64,000 nt of DNA. It comes from Bacteroidota bacterium. GTDB taxonomy: Bacteria > Bacteroidota > Bacteroidia > Chitinophagales > Chitinophagaceae. The first letter of the stretch is position 1. The number at the start of each line of letters is the position of its first letter. The position numbers and the translations under genes are program-made. Under the pieces are notes generated by a model, which saw only the letters and a list, made by a program, of their open reading frames with translations, was not told the origin of the DNA and did not search any database. The stretch is from positions 116,565 through 180,564 of the forward strand of contig JAFDXN010000041.1 in assembly GCA_018267915.1 (NCBI GenBank). Reading direction: 5' to 3'. Positions 47,796-57,119 of the stretch are shown in pieces.

Positions 47796-50186
47796 ATGCA
47801 GGGACAACTACGCGCGCAAAATGGGGCAGTAAAGCCCAACCCTAAGAGAGAAGATTTTGATATCAAGAAAGTATTGGCCAAGGTACTCGCACACTGGCCG
47901 CTTTATGCCATCTGCATTGTCGGTGCACTTGTTATTGGTTACCTCTATATGCGCTACAGCACACCGGTCTACAAAATACACGCGGGAGTACTGATAAAAG
48001 ACGAAAAGAAAACCGGCGATATCGATAACAGCGAAGTGCTGCACGACCTTGGCCTCTCGTCAGGCAGCAAGAATGTTGACAACGAAGTAGAGATATTCAA
48101 AAGCCGCACGCTGATGCGCGAGGTAGTGAAAGACCTGCAGTTAAATGTTTCTTACCTCGTATCAGGCAATGTAAAGACCAATGAATCTTTCAACAACCGC
48201 CCCTTCAATATGCGGTTCATCCCTCTTTTCGAAGACTCCATAAAAAACAAAGCGTATAAATACCATGTAAAATTGCAAGGCACGAGCGGTTTCGAGATCA
48301 GTGCCGAAAACGACAAAACAATAAAGGGCAATTGGGGCGACACCCTGAACCTGGCCCCGGGCCGCGTGCTAATGGAACGCACTTATTTCCCGTTCGAAAA
48401 ATCGGTCGACAACTACATCGTCGACGTAACGAGCTACAAAGCGGCTGTAAAGAAATACATGTCGGCACTTAGCGTGCAGATAGCCAACAAGCAGGCCAGC
48501 ATCATTAACCTGACATTGAATGAAGAGTCGCCGGCAAAAGGAGAGGCCATCCTGGATCAACTCATTAAAGTCTACATGCAGGCCAGTGTGGATGATAAAA
48601 ATCAAATCGCCGACAGCACCATTGGCTTCATCGACAGCCGCCTGCAACTGGTGGGACAGGAACTGACTGATGTAGAAAAGGACATACAGGATTTTAAGCA
48701 GCACAACACCTTCACAGACCTTGGCGAGCAATCGAAAGTATTGCTCAACAGCAACGAGGACGCATTCAAAGAACTATCCCGGCAGGAAGTTCAGCTCAGT
48801 ATTATCACCTCACTGGAACAATACCTCAGGGACAACAACAACACAGGGCGTATCGTACCCGCCTCACTTACCATACAAAACGATGTGCTTACCGGCTTCA
48901 TAGAAAAATACAACACGTTGCAACTGGAAAGGCAGCGCATGCTGGTAAGCAATACGGAAGACAACCCAGTGGTAAAGAACTTTGATGCGCAGTTGAACAA
49001 CATCAAAGAAGACCTGATGGAGAGCATGGCGTCTGTGAAACGCAGCATGGAAGTGAGTGTAGCATCTATGCGCGGCCAGGCAAACTCGATGAACGACAAA
49101 TTGCGCCAGCTGCCTCCGAAGGAACGCATATACCTGGAATTTTCACGCCAGCAAAATCTCAAGCAGGAGCTCTACCTCTTCCTGCTGAAAAAACGTGAAG
49201 AGAACGCGATATCCAAATCGTCGACCATAGCCAATGCCCGTATTGTAGACGCGCCTGCAGCCGAAGAAGATCCCTTTAAACCGCAGCGATCGTCCATCAT
49301 GATGATATCATTGCTGCTGGGTTTGCTCATTCCTTCTGCGATACTTTACCTGAAAGAAATATTAAGCCACCGGATAAGCAGCAAAACCGATATTACCAGT
49401 GCTACAAGTATTCCTATTATCGCAGAGATCGGCCACTTCGACGGCACCAATTCTATCGCGGTCACCAATCACTCTAACACTCCTCTCTCTGAACAATTCA
49501 GGGCCCTGCGTACCAACCTGCAGTTTACTGCATCGGGAGAGAATGGCAAAACGATCCTGCTTACCTCGAGCATGAGCGGCGAGGGTAAATCTTTCGTTGC
49601 GATCAACCTTGCGATTACACTTGCCCTCTCCGGTAAAAAGGTGGTACTTATGGAGCTTGACTTGAGAAAACCAAAAATCTCCAAACACCTTGGCCTCGAC
49701 AGCCGCTACGGTTTCAGTAATTACATCATCAAACAAGCTGAATATGCACACATATTGCTGCCGTCGGGTATAGAAGACAGCCTGTATGTGATACCATCGG
49801 GTCCGATACCACCTAACCCTGCAGAACTGCTGATGATGCCAAGGGTCGACCAGCTATTCGCACAACTGAAGCTGGACTTCGACTATGTGATCATCGATAG
49901 TGCACCGATAGGCCTGGTAACGGATGCGCAGCTGCTGGCAAGGTTTGCCGACACCAACCTGTACGTTGTACGCCAGGGCTACACATTGAAACCGCAATTA
50001 CAGATACCGGAGAATATCGCAACCGAACAGAAAATGCAGCACTTGCATATCGTGGTAAACGACGTGAAGCTGAACTACGGATATGGTTACGGGTATGGTT
50101 ACGGGTATGGTTATGGCTATGGCTACGGAGCCTATGCCAATGACAACGGAAAAGATAAAAGGTGGAAAAGAATTTTAAAAAACTAG
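47796..50186 (+). CDS. Wzc-like polysaccharide copolymerase with tyrosine autokinase domain
   Basis: A 796-residue protein. The N-terminal Wzz domain has a span at about 31-50 (WPLYAICIVGALVIGYLYMR), a long periplasmic coiled coil, and a second span at about 505-522. The cytoplasmic domain is a BY-kinase: Walker A SMSGEGKS (592-599), Walker A' VVLMELDLRKPK, Walker B FDYVIIDSAPIG. It ends in a GY-repeat tail of about 10 tyrosines (760-777), the place where BY-kinases autophosphorylate. The kinase cycle controls polymer length and export. It heads the glycan operon. No outer-membrane Wza lipoprotein gene is seen in the window. Confidence 0.92.
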   Translation: MQGQLRAQNGAVKPNPKREDFDIKKVLAKVLAHWPLYAICIVGALVIGYLYMRYSTPVYKIHAGVLIKDEKKTGDIDNSEVLHDLGLSSGSKNVDNEVEIFKSRTLMREVVKDLQLNVSYLVSGNVKTNESFNNRPFNMRFIPLFEDSIKNKAYKYHVKLQGTSGFEISAENDKTIKGNWGDTLNLAPGRVLMERTYFPFEKSVDNYIVDVTSYKAAVKKYMSALSVQIANKQASIINLTLNEESPAKGEAILDQLIKVYMQASVDDKNQIADSTIGFIDSRLQLVGQELTDVEKDIQDFKQHNTFTDLGEQSKVLLNSNEDAFKELSRQEVQLSIITSLEQYLRDNNNTGRIVPASLTIQNDVLTGFIEKYNTLQLERQRMLVSNTEDNPVVKNFDAQLNNIKEDLMESMASVKRSMEVSVASMRGQANSMNDKLRQLPPKERIYLEFSRQQNLKQELYLFLLKKREENAISKSSTIANARIVDAPAAEEDPFKPQRSSIMMISLLLGLLIPSAILYLKEILSHRISSKTDITSATSIPIIAEIGHFDGTNSIAVTNHSNTPLSEQFRALRTNLQFTASGENGKTILLTSSMSGEGKSFVAINLAITLALSGKKVVLMELDLRKPKISKHLGLDSRYGFSNYIIKQAEYAHILLPSGIEDSLYVIPSGPIPPNPAELLMMPRVDQLFAQLKLDFDYVIIDSAPIGLVTDAQLLARFADTNLYVVRQGYTLKPQLQIPENIATEQKMQHLHIVVNDVKLNYGYGYGYGYGYGYGYGYGAYANDNGKDKRWKRILKN

Positions 50187-50217
50187 CCGGCAGCTTTGCC
50201 TGTATTATAGTAACACC

Positions 50218-50916
50218 ATGATCGCGTTAACATCAAAAAAGCTGTTCCTGAGGAGAAGGGTCATCTACTTTGCCACTAAGCCAAGCTTCTCGCTCAACCC
50301 ATTTGATGCCTATGTGCAGTGCAGCAGCACAGATGACTTTCCGGGCTTTAAGCGCACTGCCAAGTACACCAAGATAGTTGACCTGCAGCAAAATGAAGAA
50401 GACCTTTTGAAAGGGTTTGATAAAAATACAGCTTACGAAGTGCGCCGCGCTGCCAAAGAAGGTCTTGATATAAGGACAGATGTAACAGAACAAGACTTCC
50501 TGGAACTGTACAATTCATTTGCCGATAAAAAACAGCTGGGATCGGTGAAGGATATCAGCACTTTCCGCGGGCACCTGCAGATAACCGGGGCGTTTTTTGA
50601 AAACCGGACCTTGGTTTTTCATTCCTATATACTCGACAAGGATAAGAAGAGAGTGCGGCTGCTCCATTCGGCCTCAGCCCTGTACGATGAGGCCAATGCC
50701 AACCTGAAACCCCTGATAGGCCGGGCCAACCGCTACCTTCACTTCATGGACATGATGTACTTCAAAAACGAAGGCTTCACCGAATATGATTTCGGTGGCT
50801 ATGCTAAGGATACGGAAAATGAATCGCTGAAAGGGATCAATAAATTTAAGGATGGATTTGGTGGAATGCTGGTAGAAGAAAGCAATTATGAATCGAAGAT
50901 CGCAAGCTTATTGTAG
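50218..50916 (+). CDS. FemAB/GNAT-like acyltransferase
   Basis: A 232-residue protein with the GNAT fold of the FemAB type: LLKGFDKNTAYEVRRAAKEG, a core beta sheet (TLVFHSYILDKDKKRVRLLH), and the closing FTEYDFGGYAKDTENES followed by GINKFKDGFGG. These features match acyltransferases that modify sugars or cell-wall peptides. In this operon it may add an acyl or amino-acyl group to the glycan. Start ATG at 50218, 31 bases after the Wzc-like stop. Confidence 0.75.
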   Translation: MIALTSKKLFLRRRVIYFATKPSFSLNPFDAYVQCSSTDDFPGFKRTAKYTKIVDLQQNEEDLLKGFDKNTAYEVRRAAKEGLDIRTDVTEQDFLELYNSFADKKQLGSVKDISTFRGHLQITGAFFENRTLVFHSYILDKDKKRVRLLHSASALYDEANANLKPLIGRANRYLHFMDMMYFKNEGFTEYDFGGYAKDTENESLKGINKFKDGFGGMLVEESNYESKIASLL

Positions 50917-50945
50917 TGCGATGGGGTAAACAATAAAAATTCGCC

Positions 50946-51674
50946 ATGTCACAATTTATTATCAGGCTGGATGATGCTTGTCCTGCGATGGACCACAAAA
51001 AATGGCGGGCATATTTCGACTTGCTCGACCGTTACAATGTGAAGCCCATCGTAGCCGTGATACCGGATAACAAAGACCCTAAACTGAATATAGATGCTCC
51101 CGATCCCAACTTCTGGCAAGAGGTAAAAGATTGGCAACGCAAAGGATACTGCATAGCGATGCATGGTTACGACCATGTGTATATATCGAAAAATGGCGGC
51201 CTGCTGAAGATCAATAACAGGTCTGAGTTTGCAGGAGTGCCCTATGACCAGCAAAAGATAAAGCTCGAAAAGGCACAGGAGATATTCGAGAACAACGGCA
51301 TACACCCGGAAGTATTTGTAGCCCCTGCACACACCTTCGACCGTAATACCCTCAAAGCGCTAAAATCCGTAACCACTGTGAAAACGATAAGTGACGGTTA
51401 TGCAATGAAAGCCTATAACAGCATGGGCTTTAACTGGATACCGCAACAGCTCTGGGGACCTAAAAAGAAAAGCTTCGGCCTGTGGACGATATGTTATCAC
51501 CCAAACACATCGAACGAAAAAGAAATGGCCATATTGGAGACCTTTTTAAAGGAACATAGTAAAGCCGTGGTAACACCTGCCCAGCTAAAATTCAGGAGAC
51601 AGGGTATCCTTGACCATGGCTATAGAAACTACTTTCATTTGAAGAAAAAGATATTATCAATAATCAGGCGATAG
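50946..51674 (+). CDS. DUF2334-type polysaccharide deacetylase-like protein
   Basis: A 242-residue protein with the NodB-like metal site pattern of the DUF2334 family: FIIRLDDACPAMDHKKWRAY (DD pair), GYCIAMHGYDHVY (HxxxH pair) and VFVAPAHTFDRNTLKAL. Such enzymes remove acetyl groups from N-acetyl sugars in surface polymers; the glycan made here is the likely target. Its stop overlaps the GTG start of the flippase gene by one base (TAGTG), so they are coupled. Confidence 0.82.
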   Translation: MSQFIIRLDDACPAMDHKKWRAYFDLLDRYNVKPIVAVIPDNKDPKLNIDAPDPNFWQEVKDWQRKGYCIAMHGYDHVYISKNGGLLKINNRSEFAGVPYDQQKIKLEKAQEIFENNGIHPEVFVAPAHTFDRNTLKALKSVTTVKTISDGYAMKAYNSMGFNWIPQQLWGPKKKSFGLWTICYHPNTSNEKEMAILETFLKEHSKAVVTPAQLKFRRQGILDHGYRNYFHLKKKILSIIRR

Positions 51675-52945
51675 TGCACCAGCAGCGGTCTTTAAAAACG
51701 AACTTCCTTTTTGCCCTTGCGGGCAACATGATCTACATGGCCTGCCAGTACCTCATACTGATGTTTTTTACTAAGAGCTACACCCAGGATGTGGTGGGCA
51801 GCTACCTCTTCGCAATAGCCTTTGTCTCACCGGTGGTAATATCGGCCGACATGCAGTTACGCAGTTTTTATGTAACCGAGAAGGCCGACGGACCGGGATT
51901 CTATGAATACCAGAGCTTCCGGATCATCTCTAATGTGCTGTCTCTTTTAATCGTAGCTGTTGCTGCTTATCTGCTGCAGCCTCGGCTATTCCTGACCATA
52001 CTGCTGGTCGGCGCCGTTAAGATCATAGAGAACCAGGTCGATATGTACTACGCTTCAGTGCAACGGGTGGAGCGCATGGACTATATTTCTTACTCGAAAA
52101 TAGTGCGCGGTATACTGACCCTGGCACTCGTATTTGCCGGCATCCGTGCGGGCCTGGACATCAATACAGTCCTTTTGCTATGGCTGGCGCTTTGGATCAT
52201 CGCACTTTTTTTTGATGCCAGGCTGTCTTTGAAGATCAGCCATATTGGCAAAAGAACGGGGCGGTTCTTCAACTTAAAAGCCCTCGCTTCTATCTTCAAG
52301 GTTTGCGTATCGGTATTAGTTTTGCTGATAGTCTTCCAATATTACTCCAACTTCCCGAATTATATCGTGAAGGGCAAACTCGGGCTCTCCGCATTAGCCA
52401 TCTTTGGGTCCATCATTTACTTCCGCTCTATAGGCGCACAGGTCATCAACCCAATGGGCGCCGTGATAGCACCTCGCCTGTCTGACTACTGGCGTACCGG
52501 GCGTTATGCCGATTTTATCAACTTGCTGGTGCGCACTACCCTCCTGGCGCTGGGTCTTGGGCTTGCAGGCATTTTCGTTGCCCTGCCGCTCGGTAGGCAA
52601 ATATTGCAGCTCGTGTACACTAAGGAATATGCGGCTCACTACGATCTGTTGGTCCTGGTAATGGTATACTGCCTGCCCACTTACCTCTATGTGTTCATCG
52701 GCACGGCACTCACCTGCCTGCGCGTCCACTGGATCAAGTTGCCCATTCACATAGTGGCATTCGCAGCACTGGCGGCGCTTACCTACTGGCAATATGCCGA
52801 ACTAACACTTTACCGGATGGTTGTCAATATGATCATTGCCGAAGGACTGACGTTCATACTGTATACTATTTCGTTCATCATATTTTATAATAAAACGCGG
52901 ATCAATGGGATTGCTCCAAAGAGCTTATTTAAAAATATTAGCTAG
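51674..52945 (+). CDS. Wzx-like oligosaccharide flippase
   Basis: A 423-residue membrane protein with about 12 spans (NFLFALAGNMIYMACQYLIL, LLIVAVAAYLLQ, LALGLGLAGIFVALPLGRQI) and the general outline of the MATE/polysaccharide-transport family. It should move lipid-linked glycan units to the periplasm before polymerisation. GTG start overlaps the previous stop; the C-terminus overlaps the next gene by 41 bases. Confidence 0.85.
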   Translation: MHQQRSLKTNFLFALAGNMIYMACQYLILMFFTKSYTQDVVGSYLFAIAFVSPVVISADMQLRSFYVTEKADGPGFYEYQSFRIISNVLSLLIVAVAAYLLQPRLFLTILLVGAVKIIENQVDMYYASVQRVERMDYISYSKIVRGILTLALVFAGIRAGLDINTVLLLWLALWIIALFFDARLSLKISHIGKRTGRFFNLKALASIFKVCVSVLVLLIVFQYYSNFPNYIVKGKLGLSALAIFGSIIYFRSIGAQVINPMGAVIAPRLSDYWRTGRYADFINLLVRTTLLALGLGLAGIFVALPLGRQILQLVYTKEYAAHYDLLVLVMVYCLPTYLYVFIGTALTCLRVHWIKLPIHIVAFAALAALTYWQYAELTLYRMVVNMIIAEGLTFILYTISFIIFYNKTRINGIAPKSLFKNIS

Positions 52946-53420
52946 AGTATCGCCGGAGGCCTTTTACAAGAAGGTAGGCGTTACGGTGGGCAGGGGCACC
53001 CGCATCATGGGCTCACTGTACAAGATATTCAGCGAAGAAGCCTACCTGATAACGATAGGTGAAGACTGCCTGGTATCAAGCGAAGTAACCATATTGACGC
53101 ACGATGGCTCGGTAGATGTGATGCGGAAAGAATACCCGAAGGCCGACATCATCAAGCCAGTTACAATAGGTGACAATGTATTCATAGGCCACCGCGCCAT
53201 CATTCTGCCTGGTGTCACTATTGGCAGCAATGTCGTGATCGGCGCAGGGTCTATCGTGAATAAGGATGTGCCGTCAGGCACCGTGTATGCCGGCGTGCCC
53301 GCGAGGTTCATTAAAACAATTGACGAATATAAAGCGGCAATGATACCGCAGCTGATAGAAGTAAAACATTTAAGCAATGCAGAAAAGAAAAAGGCATTGC
53401 TGAAACATTTCGGGAAATAG
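52905..53420 (+). CDS. Left-handed beta-helix acetyltransferase
   Basis: A 171-residue protein with hexapeptide repeats: VSSEVTILTHDGSVDV, IKPVTIGDNVFIGHRAIILP, GVTIGSNVVIGAGSIVNKDV, then PSGTVYAGVPARFIK. This is the typical end of the serine/sugar O-acetyltransferase (LbH, CysE/WbbJ) family. It would acetylate a sugar of the glycan with acetyl-CoA. The start overlaps the flippase gene, which suggests tight coupling. Confidence 0.85.
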   Translation: MGLLQRAYLKILARVSPEAFYKKVGVTVGRGTRIMGSLYKIFSEEAYLITIGEDCLVSSEVTILTHDGSVDVMRKEYPKADIIKPVTIGDNVFIGHRAIILPGVTIGSNVVIGAGSIVNKDVPSGTVYAGVPARFIKTIDEYKAAMIPQLIEVKHLSNAEKKKALLKHFGK

Positions 53421-53425
53421 ACATC

Positions 53426-54760
53426 ATGTCGTACAGTAACAGGATAGTAGTAGCCATACTCACCATGGCAGCATCGGTAGCGCTTTTTTTATATGCGCCT
53501 GCCGCACGCAGCAGTGCGTACTCCCTGTACGTTTCGCTCGTGTCGGCCGCGTGTATCTACCTTAACGTCCGGCACTCTGTACGTGGTTTATGGTCGGCCA
53601 GTTCGATCTTCATTATCATATTCTGGTGCTTTCACTTCGGTGTTATCCTTTCCAACGCTTTCGGTCTTAATATCGCATCCGTTACGGGCAACGATATTTT
53701 CTGGCAGTGGATCGATAGCCCTTTTTACACTAAGGCCGAGGGACTTGCCTTGATCGGTATCGCAGCCTTTAGTTTAATTACAGTTCTTCGGTCTAACCAC
53801 CTGCCCGAAAAGCCGGAAGAGGAAACCGAAAGCCTGCAGGACTCACGTTATTTCAAACCGCTGCTGATACTTGCTTATGTGCTGGTCTTAGGTGGCATCG
53901 GCGGCTGGTTGTACATCATGCTCAGTATGGGGGGCGTACAGGCCCTCTTTGCCGGCTATGCATTTTATCTCAGGTTCATCGAAGACTATCCTTCTATCTC
54001 TATTGTGTACTGGGCTATAGGTGTAGGGCTTGCTATGCTAGGCGTGGTAAACGACTGGCGGCGTATCCGCGTCGGCTTCATCATATTCATTACCTGGAGT
54101 CTCATTGCTTTTATTATGGGTTTGCGCGGCGAGGTTTTATACCCTGCCTGCGCTTTCCTGGTCACCTTCGCACGGCAACGGCAACTTTCTCAAAAACCGG
54201 TACTCCTGGTGATACCGGTAGTACTGCTGTCGCTGATCTCCTTTGTACGTGTGTTCCGCGTGGACGAAACTGTGAACGCAGAGAGCTTCAACCCGCTGTA
54301 TGGTCTCCTGGAACTTGGCGGCTCGTTGCAGACTGTTGTGATAGCCGAAGAATGGATCAACGACGGAACAGATCATTTCCGCTATGGAGAGACGATCATC
54401 GCACCGTTCGACCGGATGCTGGACAGAGTAACGCTCAGCCAGAGGGTCGATGCCGACCAGGACTTCAGATTGATGAACGTCGCCATGGGAGAGCGCAATG
54501 GCCCATATGGATTTTCCCCGGTGGCTGAAGGCTATATGAATCTAGGCGCTTTGGGTGTTGCGATCCTCATGGCCCTCCTATCCCTATTACTCAATTTTTT
54601 CGACTCGAAACCCAGCGGTATCTTCATAGACCCTCTTGCCGGCGGCATCACCTTTATCCTGTTCACTTTCATCAGGAATTCTTTTTCTCACATACCCGGG
54701 CAAACATTACTGTTAGCGGGTATCATCATGACAACATATGGAATATTCAGAAAACGATAA
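53426..54760 (+). CDS. Wzy-like polysaccharide polymerase
   Basis: A 444-residue protein with about 10-12 spans and a large central loop (about 275-350: EEWINDGTDHFRYGETIIAP, and MNVAMGERNGPYGFSPVAEG), typical of O-antigen/EPS polymerases, where this periplasmic loop contacts the substrate. It starts 5 bases after the acetyltransferase and overlaps the next glycosyltransferase gene by 23 bases. Sequence of Wzy proteins is variable, so the call rests on topology and neighbours. Confidence 0.75.
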   Translation: MSYSNRIVVAILTMAASVALFLYAPAARSSAYSLYVSLVSAACIYLNVRHSVRGLWSASSIFIIIFWCFHFGVILSNAFGLNIASVTGNDIFWQWIDSPFYTKAEGLALIGIAAFSLITVLRSNHLPEKPEEETESLQDSRYFKPLLILAYVLVLGGIGGWLYIMLSMGGVQALFAGYAFYLRFIEDYPSISIVYWAIGVGLAMLGVVNDWRRIRVGFIIFITWSLIAFIMGLRGEVLYPACAFLVTFARQRQLSQKPVLLVIPVVLLSLISFVRVFRVDETVNAESFNPLYGLLELGGSLQTVVIAEEWINDGTDHFRYGETIIAPFDRMLDRVTLSQRVDADQDFRLMNVAMGERNGPYGFSPVAEGYMNLGALGVAILMALLSLLLNFFDSKPSGIFIDPLAGGITFILFTFIRNSFSHIPGQTLLLAGIIMTTYGIFRKR

Positions 54761-55844
54761 AAAAAGAGTGCTGCACATTTTCGGCATCCTGAACAGGGGT
54801 GGTGCCGAGACACGCACGCTCGAATTTATCCGCCGCAACAAAGACAAACCGATACAGTACGACTTTATTGCTCTCACAGGGGCTAAGGGCGTGCTCGATG
54901 AAGATTTCAGGCAGGTGATCGGTGGTGAGATACTCTACATGCGCCTCGATCGCAAATTCTTTTTCAAATACTGGAGACTGCTACGCACCAACAGGTATGA
55001 CGTGGTACATTCGCATGTATTATTGGTGTCTGCTCTTTTCCTGATGATCGCCCGCTTCGCCGGCGTGCAGGTGCGTATAGCCCATTTGCGCAGCACGGGC
55101 AATGCGGATAAATCAGCATTGAGATCTGTAAGAGACACATTCCTAAGATGGCTGATGTTGCGTTTTGCAACCAATATTGTAACGGTTTCAGAAAGCGTGG
55201 CGCGGGCTATATTCGGCGAAAACTGGTCTCGTCACAAAAAAATAACACCGATCTACAACGGCTTTGCAGTAATCGAAAACCCCTCGACGAAAACCAATCA
55301 AAAAGTTAAAATTGGTCATATCGGCCGCTTCGACCCTTCCAAAAACCACGCTTTCCTGTCTGAGATCTATAAGATCATTTGCGACGCCGATCCCAATGTA
55401 ACCTGCTCTATGACAGGCCGCCTGGACAATAACATCTACCCTTCGGTTGTAAATTCATTAAAGCCTTTGTGTGATTCGGGAAAAGTGATCATACAAAGCG
55501 AGAACAATAACATACCCGCAGAGCTTCGCAGCTACGACCTGCTGATAACCACCAGCTTATGGGAGGGGTTACCCGGTGTTATCATCGAAGCCCTATCGGC
55601 AGGCGTGCCTGTGGTAGCAAGCGGCATAGAACCTAATAAGGAAGTTGCATCAAAAATAAATGGCATCACGATCATAGAAGGATGGGATAAGAACGAGTGG
55701 AAAAAACGAGTTTTAACAATTATAGATGAGCTTCGGCACAGCGACAAAGCAGAGACCGTAAAGCAGCTCCAGGCTTCGTTTTTAGCCAGTCCGTTTTATT
55801 ATCAAACCACTGATAATGAAATGTTAAAAATCTATCGAGTGTAA
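54738..55844 (+). CDS. GT4-family glycosyltransferase 1
   Basis: A 368-residue GT-B enzyme. N-terminal HIFGILNRGGAETRTLEFIR and YDVVHSHVLLVSALFLMIAR, C-terminal KIGHIGRFDPSKNHAFLSEI, and TSLWEGLPGVIIEALSAGVP with the E-x7-E donor-binding motif. It adds a sugar to the lipid-linked unit. Its start lies inside the polymerase gene end. Unusually, the upstream stretch begins with several Lys after MEYSENDK, so a slightly later start is possible. Confidence 0.88.
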   Translation: MEYSENDKKRVLHIFGILNRGGAETRTLEFIRRNKDKPIQYDFIALTGAKGVLDEDFRQVIGGEILYMRLDRKFFFKYWRLLRTNRYDVVHSHVLLVSALFLMIARFAGVQVRIAHLRSTGNADKSALRSVRDTFLRWLMLRFATNIVTVSESVARAIFGENWSRHKKITPIYNGFAVIENPSTKTNQKVKIGHIGRFDPSKNHAFLSEIYKIICDADPNVTCSMTGRLDNNIYPSVVNSLKPLCDSGKVIIQSENNNIPAELRSYDLLITTSLWEGLPGVIIEALSAGVPVVASGIEPNKEVASKINGITIIEGWDKNEWKKRVLTIIDELRHSDKAETVKQLQASFLASPFYYQTTDNEMLKIYRV

Positions 55845-55934
55845 GTCATTGTCTGGTACGAACGGAAATAAAAAACAAATTTTACAGTCCGTTACCTTCC
55901 ACGGTAATTTACTGTTGAGCATATAGAGAGATCC

Positions 55935-57119
55935 ATGAAAACCAAAACAGTAAACATTATTCTTGAGTTCAGGTTTTACAAAGACGAGTCAGGACAGGTT
56001 TACACCGACGCGTCTTTCGATTACCTGTTCTGGCAACGATACCTGATGGTATTCGACGACGTGCATATTATTGCGCGCGCTAAATACGTTGCCTCCGCAG
56101 ATGTTGCTGAAAATTGGAAAAAAGTTACGGGGCCGCATGTTACCTTCACTGCTATCCCCTACTATCATGGCATCGCCAACCTGGTGAAGAATATGCCTGC
56201 AGTAGTTAAAGAGATCAAGAAAATAGTTGCCGCCGACGACAACCCTTATATACTGCGCATGCCATCGATCATTGGCGTACTGTTCTTCATGAGCAGTCGA
56301 AAGATGAGCCGCAGGGCGTACGGAATAGAAATGGTTGGCGACCCCGAAGAAGTGTTTAACTCGCTGCCCGGCCTTTACAAGCCACTCGGCAGCATGTTCA
56401 TACGCCGCACACGTTCCATTATTGGTCGTGCCAGCGCGGCCGCATATGTTGAACGCGCAGTATTGCCCAAAAAATATCCTGTCGCATCAAAGGTGCAGCC
56501 TTATTTCTTTTCAAGCATCAACCTGCCGGAACACAGCATCTTATCCGGAGCTAAGAAAAAGACAAACAGCAAGGTGCTGCATTTACTGTCTATCGGCATG
56601 CTCGACCAGATGTATAAAGGGCCCGATGTATTGTTGAAGGCCCTGGCCATTTGTAAAGAAGAAGGTCTTTCATTCAAGCTCGTATGGCTGGGAGGCGGCC
56701 TGAACCTCGATAAAGTAAAACAGATGGCCGTTGAACAAGGCCTGGCGGATAACGTAAGCTTTAAAGGCACTGTAACTGAACGGGCAAGCATTGAGTCTGA
56801 AATGGACAATGCAGACCTGTTCGTACTGGCATCCCGCACGGAAGGCTTGCCCCGTGCAATGATCGAAGCAATGGGCCGGGGGCTTGCATGCATTGGTTCA
56901 AAAGTAGGTGGTATACCTGAGCTGCTGCCTGAGGAATATATGTTTACAAAGGAAGATCATGAGCAGCTTGCAGATCTCATATTGAAAGTGGCTAAGGATA
57001 GCAATGTTCTTGCTGCAATGTCGGCTGAAAACCTTGAAACGGCAAAACGATACACCAATAACAGGCTGGATAAGGAGCGTGTAGGATTTTATTCAACCCT
57101 GTTAAAAGCAAGTGCATGA
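55935..57119 (+). CDS. GT4-family glycosyltransferase 2
   Basis: A 394-residue GT-B enzyme with FRFYKDESGQVYTDASFDYL near the start, PYILRMPSIIGVLFFMSSRK, LHLLSIGMLDQMYKGPDVLL and ASRTEGLPRAMIEAMGRGLA (E-x7-E). It ends 4 bases into the next gene. Its N-terminal region carries no clear signal, so it should be cytoplasmic. A 90-base gap separates it from GT 1. Confidence 0.87.
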   Translation: MKTKTVNIILEFRFYKDESGQVYTDASFDYLFWQRYLMVFDDVHIIARAKYVASADVAENWKKVTGPHVTFTAIPYYHGIANLVKNMPAVVKEIKKIVAADDNPYILRMPSIIGVLFFMSSRKMSRRAYGIEMVGDPEEVFNSLPGLYKPLGSMFIRRTRSIIGRASAAAYVERAVLPKKYPVASKVQPYFFSSINLPEHSILSGAKKKTNSKVLHLLSIGMLDQMYKGPDVLLKALAICKEEGLSFKLVWLGGGLNLDKVKQMAVEQGLADNVSFKGTVTERASIESEMDNADLFVLASRTEGLPRAMIEAMGRGLACIGSKVGGIPELLPEEYMFTKEDHEQLADLILKVAKDSNVLAAMSAENLETAKRYTNNRLDKERVGFYSTLLKASA

